From the NCBI GenBank assembly GCA_015345905.1, contig JADDTR010000021.1, forward strand, positions 248,001 through 312,000: a stretch of 64,000 nt of DNA, in the 5' to 3' direction. The stretch is from Aotearoamyces nothofagi (Eukaryota; Ascomycota; Leotiomycetes; Leotiales; Tympanidaceae). The notes beneath the pieces were generated by a model, which had not been told where the DNA came from, searched no databases, and was given only the letters and a program-made list of their open reading frames with translations. The position numbers were made by a program, and so were the translations under genes. Shown here in pieces: positions 52,769 through 63,813 of this stretch (positions are counted from its first letter, which is position 1; the number at the start of each line of letters is the position of its first letter).

Positions 52769-54738
52769 ATGAAGCCTACCATGTCGATCCTCAAGGGCGT
52801 CACCATCATTTTCTTGAGCGCTGGTGCTGATGCCTTTTGGCGGATGCCATGTCGATCCCGAACTGCGCTTGCTCGGATTGATCCTCTGATGTCACCGGGC
52901 ACTATCGCTGAACATGCTCATGCCATTCACGGTTCCGGCAGTAAGTCTCACCCCCTCCTAATCCATTAGATCCGAAACCTATTACCTCCCTGGAAGTTAC
53001 TATCTATGCTTCAAGTGCAGAAGGCATCGATGCAGTGCCTATTCTGATTTCCTTCAGCTACTCTTGTTTATAGTAGTTTACTGACTTGTCGATTCGTGTG
53101 TAGGCTTTGGGGTCTCCGCTGATACTGATGTACTCTTGGAGAGTAACTGCACTTCATGCGAGGTAACTCAGGACAAGAGTGCCTATTGGACCCCAGTTCC
53201 ATACTTCCTCGACACGTCCGGAGAATATCATCTAGTTGACCAAGTTGGTGGCATGCTTGCGTAAGTCCTCCTTAATTGAATGATGGCTTTTCAACACTTT
53301 CTACATATTTCCATTGATCCTTTACAAAAACAAGCTACTTGCATCTCCCATTATCCATTCTATCTATAGTATAGCATAATCTGCCACTCTGTACGATCTG
53401 ACTACGTTGAATCCACTGCTCTCCTTTCTTTCTCACACAATCCAGTGTCACATGATGGTAATAACCAACCGATTACTAATTCCTTTTGCAGCTATTATCT
53501 CCTCTACCCCAACTCCGGCGAGACCAACGTTACGGCATTTCCAGAGGGATTCCAGATGATTGCTGGCGATACACGACAGCGTAACTTTACTCTGCCGATT
53601 CCTGATCCTGCCAAGTCTGATTGGGCTTCCGACCCGGCTCAGTCGTCCCAAGCCGGCCTGCGCCAAAAGGCTCTAGGTTTCAATTGTCTGAACTATGACA
53701 TTGCTGCTGAGGGTTCATTGTACAGACATTTCTTACCAAATAAAACTTATCTGGATGCCAATTGTATTGATGGTGTGAGGTTTGAGTTGATGTTCCCGTC
53801 TTGCTGGAACGGTGAGTTGGACTCTGCGGACCATCGGTCACACGTTGCCTATCCAAGCCTGGTAATGACTGGGGATTGTCCATCGGACTACCCAACTCGG
53901 CTTGTTAGCTTGTTCTATGAGACTATCTGGGACACCTACGCTTTCAAGGACATGGATGGAGAGTTTGTCATTTCCAATGGTGATCCAACTGGTACGTCTC
54001 ATTTCACTAAAAGCTGCCTCTAACATATAATCATCTAACATTACCTTATCAGGTTTTGGCTACCATGGTGACTTCATTATGGGCTGGGACAGTACCTTTC
54101 TACAATCCGCTGTCGACGAATGTACCAACGCATCTGGCGAGATCGAGGATTGTGCCCTTTTCGACATTCAATCTGACTCCACAGCCGCTGAATGCAGCCT
54201 TGATCTCCTAGCCAGCATTGCATCAGACGACGTGGGTCTCAGCTCTGCAATCTCCACCCTTCCTGGAGACGTCGCCATCCAATCCGGCCCAGGATATGCC
54301 ACCGAAGGTGCAACCGCCGGGACCAGTGCAGTTGCCGCCTCTGCCACTGGTGCTGTGGCCCCAAACCTTTCTTACTCTGCTGGATCAACCATCGCTTCGT
54401 CAGCCACCTATCTTCCTGGCGGGGTCTTCAATGCTGTCTCGGGGGGCACAACTACTGCTGCCGTAACCTCAACCCCAATTGCAGAAGCTGAAGTCGCCGC
54501 TGCAGTCGTTACCACTGCGCCTTCACAAAACTCCCTACAAAACAGCAGGCAGACCTATAGTACTAGCTATACCACCAACAGCGCCGGCGTACTGGAGGTC
54601 ATCTTGGTCGAAGAGTTTGTTACCGTCACGGCGGATCCTGTCACCAGCACCGTGCTAGTGACCGAAACTCCGTCGTTGAACAATCTCAAGCGCCGCGCAC
54701 ACCTGCACAAGCACAGGCATGCGGGAGATAGTCACTAG
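52769..54738 (+). CDS. Secreted DUF1996 protein
   Basis: Extracellular fungal protein family of unknown function, often cell-wall associated. Exons: 52769-52940, 53104-53260, 53492-53991 and 54053-54738 (504 residues). A hydrophobic N-terminal signal (ILKGVTIIFLSAGADAF) is followed by the DUF1996 hallmarks DPLMSPGTIAEHAHAIHG, CTSCEVTQDKSAYWTP, YYLLYPN, GFNCLNYD, LPNKTYLDANCIDGVRFE and FGYHGDFIMGWD with its paired cysteines. A Ser/Thr/Ala-rich region without a domain follows. The end is a KR dibasic site and a His-rich tail (RAHLHKHRHAGDSH). Introns 1 and 2 (163 and 231 bases) are longer than most here. No GPI signal. Confidence 0.9.
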
Positions 54739-55376
54739 TTGTCGAGAGTCTTTTCTTTCACACAATAATAAGTGATATTTGGCGGTTCTTTTCTGTAGCT
54801 AGCTTCTTTTGCACTGGGCGAGGCGTTTGCTGTATTTGCATAGCGTAAGAGCTCAGCTGAGCTGGGCCCAATCATCTGGAATGGTTCCCCCATACGAATA
54901 CTACTACATACCATACATAGCGATCAATGAAGATGAAATTCAATGCCACTTTTAGAATTGCTCTCGTGTTTGCGATTGGTGACTGACGAGCGAGGGCTTT
55001 GTAGTATTTTTAAGTGTAAATGATTAAATGATGGGATTGATCAAAATACACTTCTCGGTGACTGTCAACAGGGGGTTTAAATGCAAGCCCGGCGGCGAGC
55101 GAGCGTTCGACTTACTCAAAATCCATCGAAGCCTGCTCTCGGTTATTGATAGCATTCATTGCCGCAGCTGCAGAGCGATGCAATTCCAACTGCGCGGGCA
55201 AATTTGGTTTTGATTTCTTGTAGATACCAAGAAGTATTGGCGTGCGCTGTGATAAGTACAGTATAATCCACGTCTATATTCTACAGCGAAGAGATTGATT
55301 GATACACCATGCAATACCCTTCTCCCCAACCCAGTCATAATCCTACACAGTACATCATTCTCGTATATGACAACAA
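54739..55376. other. Convergent intergenic region
   Basis: 638 bases between the DUF1996 and OXA1 stop codons. AT-rich stretches alternate with ordinary sequence, and no repeats were seen. Confidence 0.65.
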
Positions 55377-56991
55377 TCACTTGCCTTCTCTCCTTGCCAG
55401 TCTCTGTGCCTTCCTCCGCTGGTCTAGCTTGAGCAGCCTGTCTTTCTCCTCCTTTGCTCTCTTCTCCTCGTACTTGGCCGCCTGTTTGAGCTCGGCCTTG
55501 GTTCTCTTCCCGTCCTGTCGCTGCTGTCCGGTGTATTCCTTCATCGATTTCACCGCCTCCTTGCCAGTCTTCTGCACTCCGGCAATCGTACTTTTTACCT
55601 CATTTTTCAGTCCTCCAAGGAGCGTCGTCCTGGCATCTGGAAAGGTAGGTCCGCCACTTGGGCCGCCTCCACTACCTCTTGGGGGCTCATATGAAACCCC
55701 GCCCTGTTCGTGGTAGTCTCTCTTAGAAACAACGACAACGCGATCTTGGTATGGGGAAGCAGCGGCATCTTCGGTATCAAATGGGTCTTTAACCTTCGGC
55801 ATGGGCATCATATTGAAGTATTTCCGGAAGGGTTCCCAACGGAAGAGTTGGGCTTGGAAGAAAGAAAGGACGCCAGCAGTTAAGAAGGAGATTTGAATGC
55901 CGGCAGGAAGCCAATAAGTAAACAAGAGGGTAACAGCTGGTAGACCGTACGAGAAGAGTTTGATCGTATTGGGGGACATTGTTGAGACACCAGTCTCGCC
56001 TCCTTTCTGTTACATTATTAGATATTGCAAGACAATGAACAGGAGGCAGACATACCCTAAGCACCCAATGCAAAGTTGCAGCAGTTGCTAATGGGAGTAA
56101 GTAGTAAGGATCTGGGATTGCAAGATTTTGGAACCATAAAGCTCCCCCAGTCTCCAAGCCTGGAACGGGAAGCTTTGCCATCCCTCTCAAAAGCACAAAC
56201 GTTCCATATCCGGCAAACGCTTGTAGAAGCGGTACGAAACTCCTGTATATCTTGATCCCGGCCCTCTTATGGATTTCTTGGATTTCGCCTCTCACTCTCA
56301 TCAGCGTCGCTTGGTCGTTCGTTCTCTGCGCTTCTCTCATTTCGATAGTTAACGGCTTGGTAATCGGCCCAACTGACGCGAGCCTCGCGGCGTTATCGGC
56401 TGCGTTCACGTAGGGCTTAAAGAGTATAAGGCGCACAAGAACTGCAGTGAGCGTAATGGATACCCACCAGGGAGTGCCCGTGAGAATGTGGACATGTTCA
56501 AGGGTCCATTCCATCAAACTGGTTGGGCCGAATCCATAGTCAAGACCCAGGGCCTTGAGATAGCCCATATGTTCTGGAATATCGAGCAACGAAGCAGTCG
56601 AGAGGTCAATCGCGTTTTCCAGGGGGTTTCCGGATGCCACTGAAGCAATATCTCCCACGGTTGAGGAGGGTATAGGAGTGGTTGTGGCGCTCGAGATTGG
56701 AGAGGTAGATTGAAAGCGCATCGGGGTACCATTTCGCAGTACATAGCTCGTCGGTAATATATGAGGTCTGTTATATGTCTTTAATGCGAATGCCCCATTT
56801 TTAGGAAGCAGGAATCCCGGTCTGGCAAGTGAGTTATGTTTGGTTGAGGAAGAGAACTGGCACAGTCAGTCATTGTTTCTTCAAGGCATTGGCTCCAAAT
56901 AGCTCACAGATCTTGCGGATAGAATTTCGAGCTGCTTTCGACCTATATTTACGGTCTGGCCGGACCATCTTAATCCTCTGCTGGGTATCAT
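55377..56991 (-). CDS. oxa1: Mitochondrial inner-membrane insertase Oxa1
   Basis: Inserts mitochondrially made and some imported proteins into the inner membrane. Exons are 56991-56908, 56856-56056 and 56006-55377 (504 residues). The first exon, MIPSRGLRWSGQTV, is spliced so that the next residues are RSFSSSTKHNSLARPG, a basic, Ser-rich presequence. The alternative acceptor nearer 56821 would put the frame out. Conserved core: WWVSITLTAVLVRLILF, EMREAQRTNDQATLMR in the matrix loop, SFVPLLQAFAGYGTFVLLRGM, PYYLLPLATAATLHW and SYGLPAVTLLFTYWLPAG. The C-terminal basic coiled coil (about the last 60 residues, ending RRKAQRLARREGK) is the ribosome-binding tail known for Oxa1. Confidence 0.94.
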
Positions 56992-57434
56992 AGTTGGTGG
57001 TCGTTGTTGTACGATCTCGCGGGCATCCAGAAATATTTTGGGAAATGCATAAATTCGCGTATGCATAAAGTCATCATTAGCTTTAGGACTTATGCAATTT
57101 TTGATAAGATTTAAGCATCAAGCAAAGTTATATTCCATTTTTGCCAGAATTTGAATTCTAGAATCAGAACCGTGTGGCATATAGATACCACATGTTGCTG
57201 GGGCAGCATATAAAGTGCATCTTGGTGGAATTTACATTGAGTAACACTCTTAAGGCATGCTTGAACCACCTATACCACCAGTAAACTGACTTTTAAACAT
57301 GATTCGTGGAAATGCTATTATTGATGCCATGCCCTCTTATCACTCCTTAACTCCAATGTCGTATGCATCCTCTTATATACGGGTGTGATGGGTTTTCTTC
57401 AACGTTTTCTTCAACGTTTTCTTCAACGTTTTCT
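56992..57434. other. Intergenic region between oxa1 start and mim1 stop
   Basis: 443 bases, AT-rich around 57060-57160. It probably combines the oxa1 promoter with the mim1 3' end, which includes the 12-base repeat listed separately. Confidence 0.65.
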
Positions 57435-57437
57435 TCA
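57392..57437. repeat. 12-base repeat at the mim1 stop codon
   Basis: Three full and one partial unit of TTTTCTTCAACG on the + strand. On the - (coding) strand each unit reads TGA AGA AAA CGT in the mim1 frame. TGA codons therefore recur at 57437-57435, 57425-57423, 57413-57411 and 57401-57399. Confidence 0.95.
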
Positions 57438-57999
57438 TTCCAAACTTGCCAAGTTGTCCAATTGTCTTCTCCTTCTTGCCTCCACTGGGTCATCTCGCAT
57501 CTCAATTCCTGGCCCTATCGGTCTTGCGTTTCGTGTGTTTGGAAACACCTATAACGAAAATGCGTTAGTAAATGGCATGCCATTGTGCACTTGTCGCAAC
57601 TCCTATAACAGACAGCCCAGGCTGTTCGGTACCTCACACTATTTGAGACTTGGTATAGACGATAGTCACTGTTTCAGTATTGCCAACGGCTATTCTGTTC
57701 AATCCATAAAAGAAACGTCATAATAGTCTCACCTTAGTTCCTCCCCACCCCAGTCTGAAAGCTGCTTCATGAGCAAACAGTTCTCCGAATCCCAGCATAA
57801 GCCCATTGACGAATGGTAGGAATAGGTTTATGGCAGCTCCTCGTAATAAACCCCAGATTGTAGGCGGGGAGTAAAGGATCATTGGCGAGCTTGACGAGGA
57901 GGGTGGAGATGGCGACAGCTCATCATTACCAGAGTATTGCTCGCTGTCGGAGCGGATCGTCATTGACGACTCTGTGAGGGGGATGCTTTCGGATGCCAT
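57435..57999 (-). CDS. mim1: Mitochondrial import protein Mim1
   Basis: Small outer-membrane protein of the MIM complex, which inserts alpha-helical outer-membrane proteins and helps assemble TOM. Exons are 57999-57733 and 57548-57435 (126 residues). The single conserved helix region reads LLRGAAINLFLPFVNGLML followed by GFGELFAHEAAFRLGWG, the Mim1 signature. The intron 57732-57549 (184 bases) has branch site TTACTAACG and acceptor TTATAG. Splicing adds TKVFPNTRNARPIGPGIEMR and a basic end before LDNLASLE, which fits the family. Reading through the donor would instead stop after four codons. It lies next to oxa1, another mitochondrial insertase gene, on the same strand. Confidence 0.93.
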
Positions 58000-58357
58000 A
58001 TTAAGTTGGGGCTGCTGGATTGTAAAAGGAATTGAGGTGGGAGTGGTTTAAATGCCTTCTAACTTGAAGGATGCCGGTTGTTGTACGATATAGACATGAT
58101 CCTGTGGAGACAATAAAGTTTGGGAGATCTAAGACGGCAATTGATATAACGCCTATTATCTAAGGCTACTATCGATAAGCATGAGTTTCGTTGGATAGAA
58201 GCGAGGAGTGACGTGAAGCTGCGGCCTTGAGAGTTTGGCCAGATCCGAATATTCTGGAGATATCGCTGAAACAATTATTCAATCTTCCTTTTATTCACAC
58301 GAGTTTCTCTTGATATTAAATAACCCCTGGAATAATAGCATCAACAGTATCTTCACG
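58000..58357. promoter_or_regulatory. Divergent promoter region of mim1 and shp1
   Basis: 358 bases between the two start codons, AT-rich close to the shp1 start. No clear palindrome or known site recognised. Confidence 0.6.
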
Positions 58358-59788
58358 ATGGCAGAACCATTCACAGTGCCCGACGCTGCAAGTAAAGAGG
58401 AGCTCATCACTGAGTTCTGCGAGCTCACTGGAGCTTCACCTGAAGTAGTGAGTCTCAAAACATTTTCTCCACATCATCCGTGATTATATCTATATGTATA
58501 TAAATATGTCAATATCTAACAGACAGCTATTAGGCTCAAACCTTCTTGGACACAAACAGATGGGACCTATCCGGTGCCGCTGCCGAATTCTACACTTCTC
58601 AAGAAGAGGGAACAGCTGAAGCCCAAGAAGGAGGCGATGAGGATCCTGAGGTCATAGATACATATACCGGACCCCGAACACTCGATGGTCGACCTGCACC
58701 GGCTTCAGTTTTACCATCAGCTCAGGCAGGCGCATCTTCAAACGCCCCCCGAGCGCGGCAGGTGCCACGATCGGGCATTGCCACTCTGGGATCCATGAAT
58801 CAAGCCTCTTCTAGTGGGCATGAGGGTCATGGACATTCTCACGATGACGATGAAGACGATGAGGATTGGCATGACGACGAACAACCACGTGATCTGTTTG
58901 CAGGTGGTGAAAAGTCAGGTTTAGCTGTTCAGGATCCGCGACGGAACGACCCTAGGAGCTTGATTAACGATATTATCAAAAAGGCAAAGGCGTAAGTCGA
59001 TTCAAATCTCTTTTCCCGATAGTATCTAATGGGTTTTTAGAAACACCCCGAGACCTGGTGGCGAGCCTTCAAGTGCACCTGCTTCCCGTTTCCATGGCTC
59101 AGGCCAGACACTAGGTGGCGACGACACTCCTTCCCAGGTGATCCCAGATCCAACTGCTGCTACCACCGGACCTGCAGAGGGGCCGGTACAAAGACGTGTT
59201 CTCCACTTGTGGAATGATGGCTTCAGCATCGAAGATGGACCTCTCCATCGCTTCGATGATCCACAAAATGCGGCTGACCTTGCTATAATACGCTCTGGAC
59301 GTGCGCCTATTCATCTAATGAACATCACTCAAGACCAGCCGGTTGACGTCCAGCTCGACAAGCACGAAGAAAATTACAAAGCTCCACCAAAGGTATACAA
59401 GCCCTTCAGTGGTGGTGGACACCGTCTTGGTTCGCCGACTCCTGGTTCTCCTGATCGTGCTAGTACTCCAGGCCCTGCGTCCAATCCTGGGCCATCTTCA
59501 TCCGCTGCAGCACAATCTACCCCTGAGGTAGATATAGATAGCTCTCAGCCAACGCTGTCTCTGCGAATCCAGCTCGCAAACGGCACTCGTATCCCTGCCA
59601 GATTCAACACCACCCACACCATTGGCGACGTCTACAACTTTATTGCACGTGCGACTGATGGTGCGAATGAGCGTCCATGGATCCTAGCCACGACGTTCCC
59701 GAACAAAGAACACACCGACAAGAAAGCTCTCCTTGGCGAAGTCCCCGAGTTCAAGAGGGGTGGGACGGCTGTCCAGAAGTGGTTATAG
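58358..59788 (+). CDS. shp1: Cdc48 cofactor Shp1 / p47 (UBA-SEP-UBX)
   Basis: Adaptor that recruits Cdc48/p97 to ubiquitinated substrates, in membrane fusion, PP1 regulation and autophagy. Exons: 58358-58447, 58534-58991 and 59041-59788 (431 residues). The N-terminal UBA domain is split by intron 1 and reads FCELTGASPEV then AQTFLDTNRWDLSGAAAEF. A His/Asp-rich acidic linker (HGHSHDDDEDDEDWHDDE) precedes the SEP domain (VLHLWNDGFSIEDGPLHRFD). The Cdc48-binding SHP box is PFSGGGHRLGSP. The C-terminal UBX domain (about 350-431) shows LRIQLANGTRIPARFN and ILATTFPNKE. All marks and length match fungal Shp1. Confidence 0.94.
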
Positions 59789-60368
59789 GTATTAAAAGTG
59801 CTGGATCAGCTGGGGTTGCGAAATGATAATCATGATCGTATGAGTGCATAGTACCGCGCAGCATTCGTGGCTCGGTGAGCTACATGGCGTATTGGGAAGA
59901 CGAGCTTTTGGCTCGATAATCAACTTCCACATAGATAGACAAAAGCTTATGTGCACAATGTGACTGTAAGACTTTCTATGGCACCTTGCCTGCTCTACTT
60001 CCACCATTTGTGGTTCATTCTGAGCTTTGATTAGACCCTGCCATACATATTTTCAGGGGGCCCATGTCAAGATATGTTATTGGTTTCCAAGGAAGCTAGT
60101 AAGGAAACAGGCCATGCATATGTCTAGTATACTCGGTTTCTAGAGTCTTTGGTTTCTTAAGTTAAATGTATTCCAGGATCTCACAGCAAGAACAGTCAAG
60201 GAAGGTAATGAAAATGCCATCCATTGCATTCACTGTATTCCGGTAAGTCTACCAATCAGCTTGTAGGCAAAACTCCAGGGTATCTATTATCCATGCTATG
60301 CTCGCTATATTTCCTTCCATCCATGCATGACTGTAAAGAAAGAATCATCGGTGTCATCAAACTACCTC
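59789..60368. other. Convergent intergenic region
   Basis: 580 bases between the shp1 and gtr1 stop codons; no gene, repeat or RNA recognised. Confidence 0.65.
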
Positions 60369-61559
60369 TCAATAACTAACCACAGCTTCGGTGGCTGGTC
60401 CACTGACACCACGATCTGGACCACGTCTTGGGGGGCTGTCAAGGTTTTCAAACGCTTTCCTTGCAAGCTTCGCGTTCTCAATGGCGGCATTAAAGCGTTC
60501 CTCACCTGGAGGCAAGATTGCGGCAAGATAGGTATTGGTAGTGAACTTGACGATGAACATGCTAAACCGGCTCAGTTTGAGTTCCAACAGGCTGAACTGC
60601 TCTGCACTCTTCGGTGTGCCTGTGTATCGAGATGTACTTTGTTTGAAATTCTTGATGATGTTGCTGAGGCGCTCGAAGCGATCTGTTGTAGGATTTGCTT
60701 TGCCAACAGGGGAACACCAGTGCGAAACGACGAGGAAGGATGACCGCTCAAATAACAAAACCTCCTCTGCCTGGATCAGCAATCCTAATGATTGAAGGTG
60801 CTTCTCAATCTCGCTAAGATTCGGGACGAGGTCATGGATGATCTCCGCCCAGGCTTTGTACAGAGACTGGTCCCAGATGCTGGTTGCAAATGGGACAGGG
60901 TCGAACGTATCTGATTTTGCACGAATAAGAGCGATGCGCTCATTGTAAGCATCTTCACGAAGAGCCGGTGCAATGAGGTCCATCTTGTGGATCAAAATGT
61001 ATACGCTACTTGAGGTCGAGAATTGTGAGAGAGCACTGATGATGGAGCGGTAGGTGAGGAGGTCGCGATCGAAGTCTCTCGATTCAATGTCGAAGACATA
61101 AATAAGCACACCAACGTTAGAGAAGACGTGAGAGCGTTGTTGAGACAAGTAGTTTTCCATGAAAGCATCTTGGCTAGAGGAACAGTTAGCCACAGGTTAT
61201 GAATAGAGCTTCAGGTAACTCCAAGCCTGCAGTGTTGACTCTTATGCCTCAGAGAAGATCGGCGATTAAGCTCCCCTACGCAGGTCGAATGGGGTTATAT
61301 GGGAAAATATGACTTACCCACCGCAATCCCACAGATTAAGAGTCAAATTGCCCAAGAACTTGACGTGACTGAGATCAACATCAATTGTTGCACCAAGCCG
61401 TCTCGTATCCTTCGCAACATAATTGCTGAAGATGATGCTCCGCATAGAACTCTTTCCCGACCCAGACTTGCCCATCAGCAAAACCTTCTTCTTCTTCTGC
61501 TTCCGGAACTCTGGGGCCGCGGCAGCAGTTGCTGCTTCGTCCATTGTCACCGACTCCAT
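60369..61559 (-). CDS. gtr1: Rag GTPase Gtr1 (RagA/B), TORC1 activator
   Basis: Vacuolar-membrane GTPase that pairs with Gtr2 and signals amino-acid sufficiency to TORC1. Exons are 61559-61318 and 61173-60369 (348 residues). G1 is [15 protein letters not shown], followed by [19 protein letters not shown]3 is LWDCGGQD, rebuilt by splicing across the 144-base intron with branch site GGCTAACTG. G4 is HKMD. The C-terminal half (from about residue 190) is the roadblock-type dimerisation domain. ATG 61559 ([10 protein letters not shown]) gives the usual length. The frame stays open upstream to an ATG at 61772 and one at 61853, so a longer form with an Arg-rich N terminus cannot be excluded. Confidence 0.92.
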
Positions 61560-62673
61560 GATCGTATATTCGTCGTCACCGGAAGGAGGACTCTGATGTG
61601 GACGGAGGATTGTTTGTGTAATGCCGACAACGGACTCTTGTGTATCTCGCTGGAGGTCGGCAGGTCTTTGTCGTAGGAGAAGTTGGTCGGCAGGAGGTCT
61701 GCGTCGAGCTGCAGGCGCCGCGGACTCACTATCCACGATAACGGTGGATCCAAAATCCTCGCATGATGGCATTTCGATTACATACGTATGTGTGTGGCTA
61801 CGCCCAAATGCGTTAATACTCTTTGGGTTTAGCGGTTGAGAAGTCGGGCGCACGAGCCTCGGCTCTTGCTAGTGTGCGAGCTCCGTACCCTACCATGCCT
61901 ACTTGCGCGAGCACTTATTCTGCAGATATCTCTGTATATATTTACACATTTACAGTATATTTAAAATAGCTCAGAAGAAAGTGTAGCGAACTCTTTTCCA
62001 GGTTGAAAATGAAGGCTTTGGCATTTAGCTAGCTCAAGAGTCAATGATGTAAAACGCCTTGTCCTGCAGTGGATCCAGGAGAACATCCAAGCATCTAGTG
62101 GAGATCTCAAAAAGATTACCATCTGAGGCGGAAGTGCCGGGGGTGAATCTGTAGGTTTGCATCTCATTGTTTGCAGTGGTATGGGATCCGGCAGCAGCTT
62201 GCTTAGAAACATCACCACGTATACAAAAGAAGCATATAAACACCTCACGAATAGTACCAATGTCCGCACCGCGCTATTCTTCTCTCTCCGAACTTCCTTT
62301 TTCGATTGCGGCTTCTTGTGCCTTCTTCTACTATGTGGTATACTGGCGGAAGCCTAATCCAGGCTTTGCAATATCGTAGATAGATTCCAAGAAGAGGTCT
62401 ACTAATGTATTAAGACTATTTTTCTAATGATACAAATGTCTACAGCTACAAGAGCAGTCTTATGTTAATACAATATTGAAGATCCGGATGGCCGACTTCC
62501 ACATATGCCCATTTTACCCAACATCATGGGATAAGTCCTATGAACACCTCCACTGCAACTATCAAACCCTTCGAGTACTCGAAAGATCTTCCGTCGCCCA
62601 CTGTGACCAACTCAAATGAAACCTAAGCAACCATTAGATTTACATGATCACGAAATTGTCTCCCTTTAGAGCC
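61560..62673. other. Intergenic region between gtr1 and erg2, with two weak small open frames
   Basis: About 1.1 kb. Nearest gtr1 the frame is open for about 98 codons upstream of the chosen start. On the - strand a frame ending at 62034 closes with CLDVLLDPLQDKAFYIIDS, which looks protein-like but has no convincing start. On the + strand a 39-codon frame at 62260-62379 encodes a one-helix peptide. The two overlap, so at most one is likely real. Confidence 0.45.
62260..62379 (+). CDS. Possible 39-residue single-helix peptide
   Basis: Starts MSAPRYSSLSELPFS and continues with a hydrophobic, aromatic segment (IAASCAFFYYVVYW) before a short basic end (RKPNPGFAIS). The arrangement resembles small membrane proteins, but I recognise no family. 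It overlaps an antisense open frame. Support is weak: start context and hydrophobic pattern only. Confidence 0.2.
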   Translation: MSAPRYSSLSELPFSIAASCAFFYYVVYWRKPNPGFAIS

Positions 62674-63504
62674 CTATATCTTTCCTCTTAACAAGTTCAA
62701 TACCATTTCCCTGCCGGTAACCCACGTAGTGCGCCACAAGGTCGGGAAGTCTAGCGTGCTGCTGAACGTATCGGCATATCCAAAGCCCAACATCGGTGGA
62801 ATCCAACCTCTCGCGTACTCCAGCGCAAAGCAGCCCTGCTCCATCTTATACTGCTTTACCGTGCCACGGTGCAAGTGATGCACGCTACCCACGGGGTACA
62901 CCTCTGGCTCATATGAACCCGGGGTGTACGCCAGCTGCTCACCTTTAAGGATGTGGAAATAGTCATCAGCAGTATGACGGCCTGTATGGCCTTCGGTTCC
63001 AATAGCAGTGCCTAAATAACTATCAGTAAATCTAATCCTATACCATCAAAATTCAAGACATACCGAAAATGATCAAGTACTCCGTAATGCCTAAGGTCGA
63101 AATCCAGTCAGCATGGTCACATGGTATTTACTTTTTCCCCTTTTTTCCAGAATAAGGGGCATAGGGATCAACGCACTGGCATGAATGATGTACATGGCAC
63201 CCATTGCACCTCCAGCATTGTTGAAGATCCACTCCTCGTCCAGATTGATGTAGCCAGGCAGCTTCGTGTTCAGGTCATCGACAATGTACGCGACGACGGA
63301 GCGCGTGTCATTGCCATGGGCATCGAGAGCACGTAGCGCAAGCTCGTGAAGCTCTACCGGGCTGAAGATGTAGAAATCCTCCAGGCGGGACTCGAGGTAG
63401 CAGATAAGCAGCGAGGCCAGAACTGCGACGACGGCGAGCACGCTGAGGGTGCGTGTCCACGTCCGGCGCGGCTGCGCGGCAGGTCGGGATGAGGCGGGGG
63501 CCAT
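62674..63504 (-). CDS. erg2: C-8 sterol isomerase Erg2
   Basis: ER enzyme shifting the sterol double bond from delta-8 to delta-7 in ergosterol synthesis; fungal relative of the sigma-1 receptor. Exons are 63504-63177, 63090-63064 and 63011-62674 (230 residues); the middle exon is only 27 bases. A single N-terminal membrane anchor ([19 protein letters not shown]) is followed by the family core [19 protein letters not shown], then [34 protein letters not shown] with an expected catalytic acidic residue, and [14 protein letters not shown]. The C terminus [17 protein letters not shown] is typical. Splicing of the 27-base exon is required to keep [11 protein letters not shown] intact. Confidence 0.94.
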
Positions 63505-63813
63505 GGCTACGGGCCTGGACTTTTTGGTATCCTTTGCGGGCGCACAACGGCACTGGTGTGATGGTGGTGATTGATGGACTGGGGGCTATTGCAATTACGA
63601 TCTCGCGAAGATTAAGGGGATTCTTGAAGATTTTATCGTGGACGAGCACATACAATACATGCTCTCCCGTAGTAAGCTTAATTGTTAAGCAGGCCCGCAC
63701 ATCGCTCGGAGGTCGGCATCTAGCTGCATCTAATGGCGTGAGATTGGTATTCCCAGAGGTGCACAAGTCTTATGTAACAATCAAGCTTCTACAACCGAAT
63801 AGCAACCCCCCGA
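63505..63813. promoter_or_regulatory. Upstream region of erg2, possibly divergent
   Basis: 309 bases between the erg2 start and a + strand ATG at 63814. No sterol-response element was identified with confidence. Confidence 0.4.

Noticed and set aside
57363-57723. + strand frame of 112 codons over the mim1 3' exon
   Set aside because: Antisense to the second mim1 exon, whose splice signals and protein continuity are clear; the frame is open partly because of the 12-base repeat.
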